9,725 bases of DNA from Candidatus Amesbacteria bacterium (lineage in GTDB: Bacteria; Patescibacteriota; Microgenomatia; CAZETR01; Amesbacteraceae): positions 1-9,725 of the forward strand of contig JAUXUE010000068.1 of the NCBI GenBank assembly GCA_030681075.1, read 5' to 3'. The stretch's first letter is position 1, and each line of letters starts with the position of its first letter. Under the pieces are notes generated by a model. That model was not told where the DNA came from. It searched no databases and worked only from the letters and a program-made list of their open reading frames with translations. The position numbers and the translations under genes were made by a program. Shown in pieces: positions 7,233 through 9,725 of this stretch.

Positions 7233-8869
7233 TGTCAAATAAACCAAAACCAGTAGTACTTGCGATTTTGGATGGATGGGGTATAGCACCGCCTGGAAAC
7301 GGGAATGCAATAACATTGGCCAAGACGCCAAACATGCAATCCCTTTGGCTGTCATTTGTCCGCACTCAGCTGATTGCACACGGTGAATCGGTAGGCTTAC
7401 CAAAGCGGGAACCTGGAAACACTGAGACGGGACACTTGAATATTGGGGCCGGTAGAATTGTCTATCAGGATCTACCAAGGATAAATATGTCAATTGCCGA
7501 TGGTACTTTTTTTCAAAATGCTGCACTTCTCAAGGCAATAAATCATGCCAAAACAAACAATTCAGCTCTCCATCTGATGGGTCTGGTTGGAGGTGGAGGT
7601 GTCCACTCTGATTTGTCACATTTGTTTGCCTTGCTTAGGTTGTGTCATGAACAACATTTGACCAAAGTCTATCTTCATCTCTTTACCGATGGTCGTGATT
7701 CACCACCTAATGCCTCGATGACCTATATAGCCAAGCTCCAGGAGGTTTTGAAAAAAGAAGAAATCGGCCAGATAGCCAGTGTTATGGGTAGGTATTTTGC
7801 CATGGACCGGGATTTCCGCTGGGATAGAATTGAAAAAGCGTATTTGTGTCTGACAAAGAGAGCGGGGTTAAAGGCGGAGACTATTGAGACAGCTATCAAA
7901 TATTCGTATGCAAATGGGAAGACAGATGAATTTATTGAACCTACTGTGATTATTCCAGGTGCAGCAATAAAAACAAACGATGCGGTTATATTTTATAACT
8001 ACCGGATTGATCGCCCCCGCGAATTGACTAGGGCTTTTACGGCTCCAGATTTTGAGACATCGGGGAATAAAATGAGCTTTGATCCGTATGCCGTTAAATA
8101 TATGGCCAAACATCAGGAAGATTCAGATCAAGTTAGTGCCCGTCAGACACCTTTTGATAGGGGAGCGATGCTCAAAAATCTTTGCTTTGTTACTTTAACC
8201 GAGTATGAGAAAGGTTTGCCGGTAGAAGTCGCCTATCCTCCAAGTATAGTTAACTCACCGCTGGGAAAAGTAGTCTCGGATGTAGGTCTTCGTCAGCTTC
8301 GAATGTCGGAAAGTGAAAAAGAGCGGTTCGTCACTTATTATTTTAATGGTCTTCGGGATGATAAGTTTCCAGGTGAAGATAGACAGATTATTCCTTCACC
8401 CAAAGTACCAACATATGACAAAAAGCCAGAAATGTCTGCAGTTGAGATGACCGACAAATTAATCGAAAAGATAAAGTCCAATATGTATGATCTGATTATT
8501 GTTAACTATGCTAATGCGGACATGGTTGGTCATACTGGTAATCTAAAATCTACAATCGTTGGTTGTGAGACTATTGATACTTGCATAGGCCGAGTATCAG
8601 AGACGATCTTGGCTTTTGGTGGAGTATTAATAATAACAGCTGATCATGGCAATGCTGAAGAGATGATCAATAGGGTAACGGGTGAGATCGATACCGAGCA
8701 TAATGCCAATCCGGTTCCATTTATAGTTGTTGGTCAGGATTTTAGATTGGCGACTCAGTTGCCTCAAGGAATATTGGCTGATGTGGCGCCGACTATTCTT
8801 TCGATTCTTCGGGTCAATTCTCCTTCGGATATGATTGGCCGGAATCTATTGGCCGGTAGACTAAAATAG
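7232..8869 (+). CDS. gpmI: 2,3-bisphosphoglycerate-independent phosphoglycerate mutase
   Basis: This 545-residue cofactor-independent phosphoglycerate mutase interconverts 3- and 2-phosphoglycerate using two metal ions. The N-terminus VVLAILDGWG (8-17) holds metal ligand D14. The nucleophile region is EPGNTETGHLNIGAGR, with threonine at 64 where the family has the phosphorylated serine (GNSEVGHLNIGAGR). Other motifs are DGRD (153-156), GRYFAMDRDFRWDR, FYNYRIDRPRELTRAF, NYANADMVGH (D430, H434), ADHGN (D471, H472) and H490. The protein is about 30 residues longer than typical, largely from an extra segment near 275-300 before the FVTLTEY region. The start is the ATG at 7232, matching the family N-terminus; an in-frame ATG at 7190 would run into the opposite gene. 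It works directly upstream of enolase in glycolysis or gluconeogenesis. The last 56 nt overlap the rsmI end on the other strand. Confidence 0.95.
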   Translation: MSNKPKPVVLAILDGWGIAPPGNGNAITLAKTPNMQSLWLSFVRTQLIAHGESVGLPKREPGNTETGHLNIGAGRIVYQDLPRINMSIADGTFFQNAALLKAINHAKTNNSALHLMGLVGGGGVHSDLSHLFALLRLCHEQHLTKVYLHLFTDGRDSPPNASMTYIAKLQEVLKKEEIGQIASVMGRYFAMDRDFRWDRIEKAYLCLTKRAGLKAETIETAIKYSYANGKTDEFIEPTVIIPGAAIKTNDAVIFYNYRIDRPRELTRAFTAPDFETSGNKMSFDPYAVKYMAKHQEDSDQVSARQTPFDRGAMLKNLCFVTLTEYEKGLPVEVAYPPSIVNSPLGKVVSDVGLRQLRMSESEKERFVTYYFNGLRDDKFPGEDRQIIPSPKVPTYDKKPEMSAVEMTDKLIEKIKSNMYDLIIVNYANADMVGHTGNLKSTIVGCETIDTCIGRVSETILAFGGVLIITADHGNAEEMINRVTGEIDTEHNANPVPFIVVGQDFRLATQLPQGILADVAPTILSILRVNSPSDMIGRNLLAGRLK

Positions 8870-9464
8870 TATATTCGCCGCGGGCGACAATTTTCAATTC
8901 ACAATTTACAATTTTCACTATCTGTTCGTGGATTTTGGTTAGTTCGTGAGCGAGGACAATTTGGGCATCGGGATAGCGGGATTTTATTTCAGCAATTGTT
9001 TTTTCAACACGCATGGGCGATTCATAAATAATAGTGGTTTCTTCCTCTCGGATTTCCCATTTTTTGGGTAAGAATCCCAAAAATAAAAATTTGTTTGTTG
9101 GAAGACCAGATGCGCTGAGGGCTGTGATAGCTGCACAAGGACCAGGGATAGGAACGACTTTTTTGGCTGCCCTGACCAGCTTAAAACCAGGATCAGAAAT
9201 GAGTGGTGTACCGGCGTCAGAAACCAAAGCGACATCGTTATTTTCTAGCTCCATTAGTATTTTATCGATGACTTGGGCTTCATTAAAATCACGAATAGAT
9301 ATATATCTTTTTGGTTGAGTATTACCCAAGAGTTTGATCAAGTTACCAGTATGTCTTGTATCTTCACAGGCAATAACTTGTGTATTTAATAATATTTTTG
9401 TAGCACGCAAGGAAATATCTTCCAGATTGCCAATTGGGGTCGCTACCACGTATAATATACCCAT
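8814..9464 (-). CDS. rsmI: 16S rRNA (cytidine-1402-2'-O)-methyltransferase RsmI
   Basis: This 216-residue tetrapyrrole-methylase-fold enzyme uses S-adenosylmethionine to 2'-O-methylate C1402 of 16S rRNA in the decoding centre. Motifs in order are VATPIGNLEDIS (7-18), ACEDTRHTGNLIKLL (32-46), VALVSDAGTPLISDPG (78-93), PIPGPCAAITALSASGLP (from 105), FLGFLPKK, YESPMRVEKT and ELTKIHE. The start is the ATG at 9464 because the family begins at this point; the frame stays open further upstream but antisense to dedA, without family sequence. Length is short but acceptable. Between ELTK and GEYTIL the normal sequence is replaced by residues encoded by a 7-bp tandem repeat. AGGAGG lies 15 nt before the ATG, too far for an ordinary Shine-Dalgarno. 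The 3' end overlaps gpmI by 56 nt antisense; the start codon overlaps that of the divergent dedA gene. Confidence 0.93.
   Translation of the reverse strand: MGILYVVATPIGNLEDISLRATKILLNTQVIACEDTRHTGNLIKLLGNTQPKRYISIRDFNEAQVIDKILMELENNDVALVSDAGTPLISDPGFKLVRAAKKVVPIPGPCAAITALSASGLPTNKFLFLGFLPKKWEIREEETTIIYESPMRVEKTIAEIKSRYPDAQIVLAHELTKIHEQIVKIVNCELKIVARGEYTILVYRPIDSGQSYPKEN
8887..8914. repeat. Four tandem 7-bp units (consensus ACAATTT) inside rsmI
   Basis: Units start at 8887, 8894, 8901 and 8908: ACAATTT, TCAATTC, ACAATTT, ACAATTT, with the AATT cores exactly 7 bp apart. On the coding (minus) strand they encode roughly KIVNCELKIV between the ELTK motif and GEYTIL of RsmI. Gain or loss of one unit would shift the reading frame; three units would not. 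Confidence 0.75.
9427..9463 (+). promoter_or_regulatory. Candidate promoter for dedA, predicted leaderless
   Basis: TTGCCA (9427-9432, five of six bases of TTGACA), an 18-bp spacer and a perfect TATAAT (9451-9456) lie inside the 5' end of rsmI. The expected start site, 6-8 bases past the -10 box, falls at or next to the A of the dedA ATG at 9463. No Shine-Dalgarno precedes the ATG. This fits a leaderless transcript. Confidence 0.55.
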
Positions 9465-9725
9465 GATTGATTCATTATACCTCCTGACCTGGGCTGGACC
9501 CTTTGCACTTTTGGCTATCTTTCTAATCGTATTTGCAGAATCGGGTTTATTTTTTGGTTTTTTTCTACCTGGTGATAGTCTATTGTTTACCGCGGGATTA
9601 CTGTCAGCCACTGGAATTATTCCATTTATGCCATTATTGATTTGTTCTTTTGTAGCTGCAGTTCTCGGTGATAACGTCGGTTATTGGTTTGGGCACAAAG
9701 TGGGACCAAAGATATTTGCCAGAGA
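9463..9725 (+). CDS. DedA-family (SNARE-associated) membrane protein, 3' partial
   Basis: The first 87 residues of a DedA/SNARE-associated (VTT-domain) integral membrane protein, cut off by the window edge. After a short start (MIDSLYLLTWAGP) comes a hydrophobic segment, then the family signature AESGLFFGFFLPGDSLLFTAG (about residues 25-45; other members read E-G-x-x-x-G-x-x-LPGE), a second hydrophobic stretch (about 54-68), and VLGDNVGYWFGHKVG, matching the GD-x-x-G-Y-W-x-G-x-x-x-G motif. Members act in the cytoplasmic membrane, and characterised ones are linked to lipid flipping and membrane homeostasis; this protein's own substrate is not known. The ATG sits 6 nt after a perfect TATAAT, so its mRNA is probably leaderless. 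Its start codon overlaps rsmI's by two bases. Family recognition is strong; the rest of the gene lies beyond the window. Confidence 0.9.
   Translation, partial: MIDSLYLLTWAGPFALLAIFLIVFAESGLFFGFFLPGDSLLFTAGLLSATGIIPFMPLLICSFVAAVLGDNVGYWFGHKVGPKIFAR
9474..9479 (-). promoter_or_regulatory. Candidate -10 box for rsmI on the minus strand
   Basis: Minus-strand TATAAT lies 9 nt upstream of the rsmI ATG, which would give a leader of only a few bases. No good -35 box is seen upstream, and an AGGAGG directly before the TATAAT could be read either as a distant Shine-Dalgarno or as chance. It forms a 7-bp inverted repeat with the opposite-strand -10 box (GTATAAT at 9450-9456, ATTATAC at 9474-9480). Confidence 0.35.

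Noticed and set aside
7227..7238. Minus-strand TTGACA directly abutting TATAAT
   Set aside because: Both hexamers match consensus, but zero spacing cannot work as a -35/-10 pair; only the TATAAT is kept as a possible -10 box.
9465..9611. In-frame 49-residue upstream extension of rsmI
   Set aside because: It has no RsmI family sequence, lies antisense to the conserved dedA reading frame, and the family N-terminus begins at the ATG at 9464.

Overview
The window reads as a slice of a very compact, AT-rich bacterial chromosome. A small-genome Patescibacteria (Candidate Phyla Radiation) bacterium, perhaps Microgenomates-like, fits best. That placement is inferred from gene content and packing: short or divergent core proteins, a 179-residue DNA polymerase III delta-like protein, a small translation-factor barrel protein and weak Shine-Dalgarno signals. 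All three stop codons end genes here (TAA, TAG and TGA). TGA is therefore a real stop, which argues against the lineages that read UGA as glycine.

Layout. (1) Positions 2-6189 hold a tightly packed plus-strand run: an exported fusion protein whose 5' part lies outside the window (acyltransferase-3 tail, glycosidase-like domain, DUF192), a small beta-barrel protein, an HExxH metallopeptidase, a short HolA-like protein, phosphoenolpyruvate synthase (ppsA) and enolase. Neighbours overlap by 7-20 nt or are 3-4 nt apart. (2) Positions 6175-7209, minus strand, encode a second, divergent enolase that meets the first tail to tail with a 15-nt overlap. (3) gpmI starts 22 nt beyond that enolase's start, runs on the plus strand, and ends in a 56-nt antisense overlap with rsmI (minus strand). 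(4) rsmI and a DedA-family membrane protein (cut by the right edge) diverge from start codons that overlap by two bases. No stretch over 22 nt is free of genes. I found no tRNA, rRNA, CRISPR array, insertion sequence or convincing intrinsic terminator.

Functionally, positions 2697-8869 are a lower-glycolysis/gluconeogenesis block: GpmI (3PG to 2PG), two enolases (2PG to PEP) and PEP synthase (PEP to or from pyruvate). Each step has something unusual. ppsA has an in-frame TAA at a normally conserved lysine position. The plus-strand enolase lacks the catalytic-serine loop but keeps the other active-site residues. The minus-strand enolase is only 344 residues but keeps that loop and the main catalytic residues. 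GpmI has threonine where the family normally has its serine nucleophile.

The most worthwhile points are the paired enolases with complementary lesions, the nonsense codon in ppsA, the three-module surface fusion, and the face-to-face promoter candidates with overlapping start codons at rsmI/dedA.
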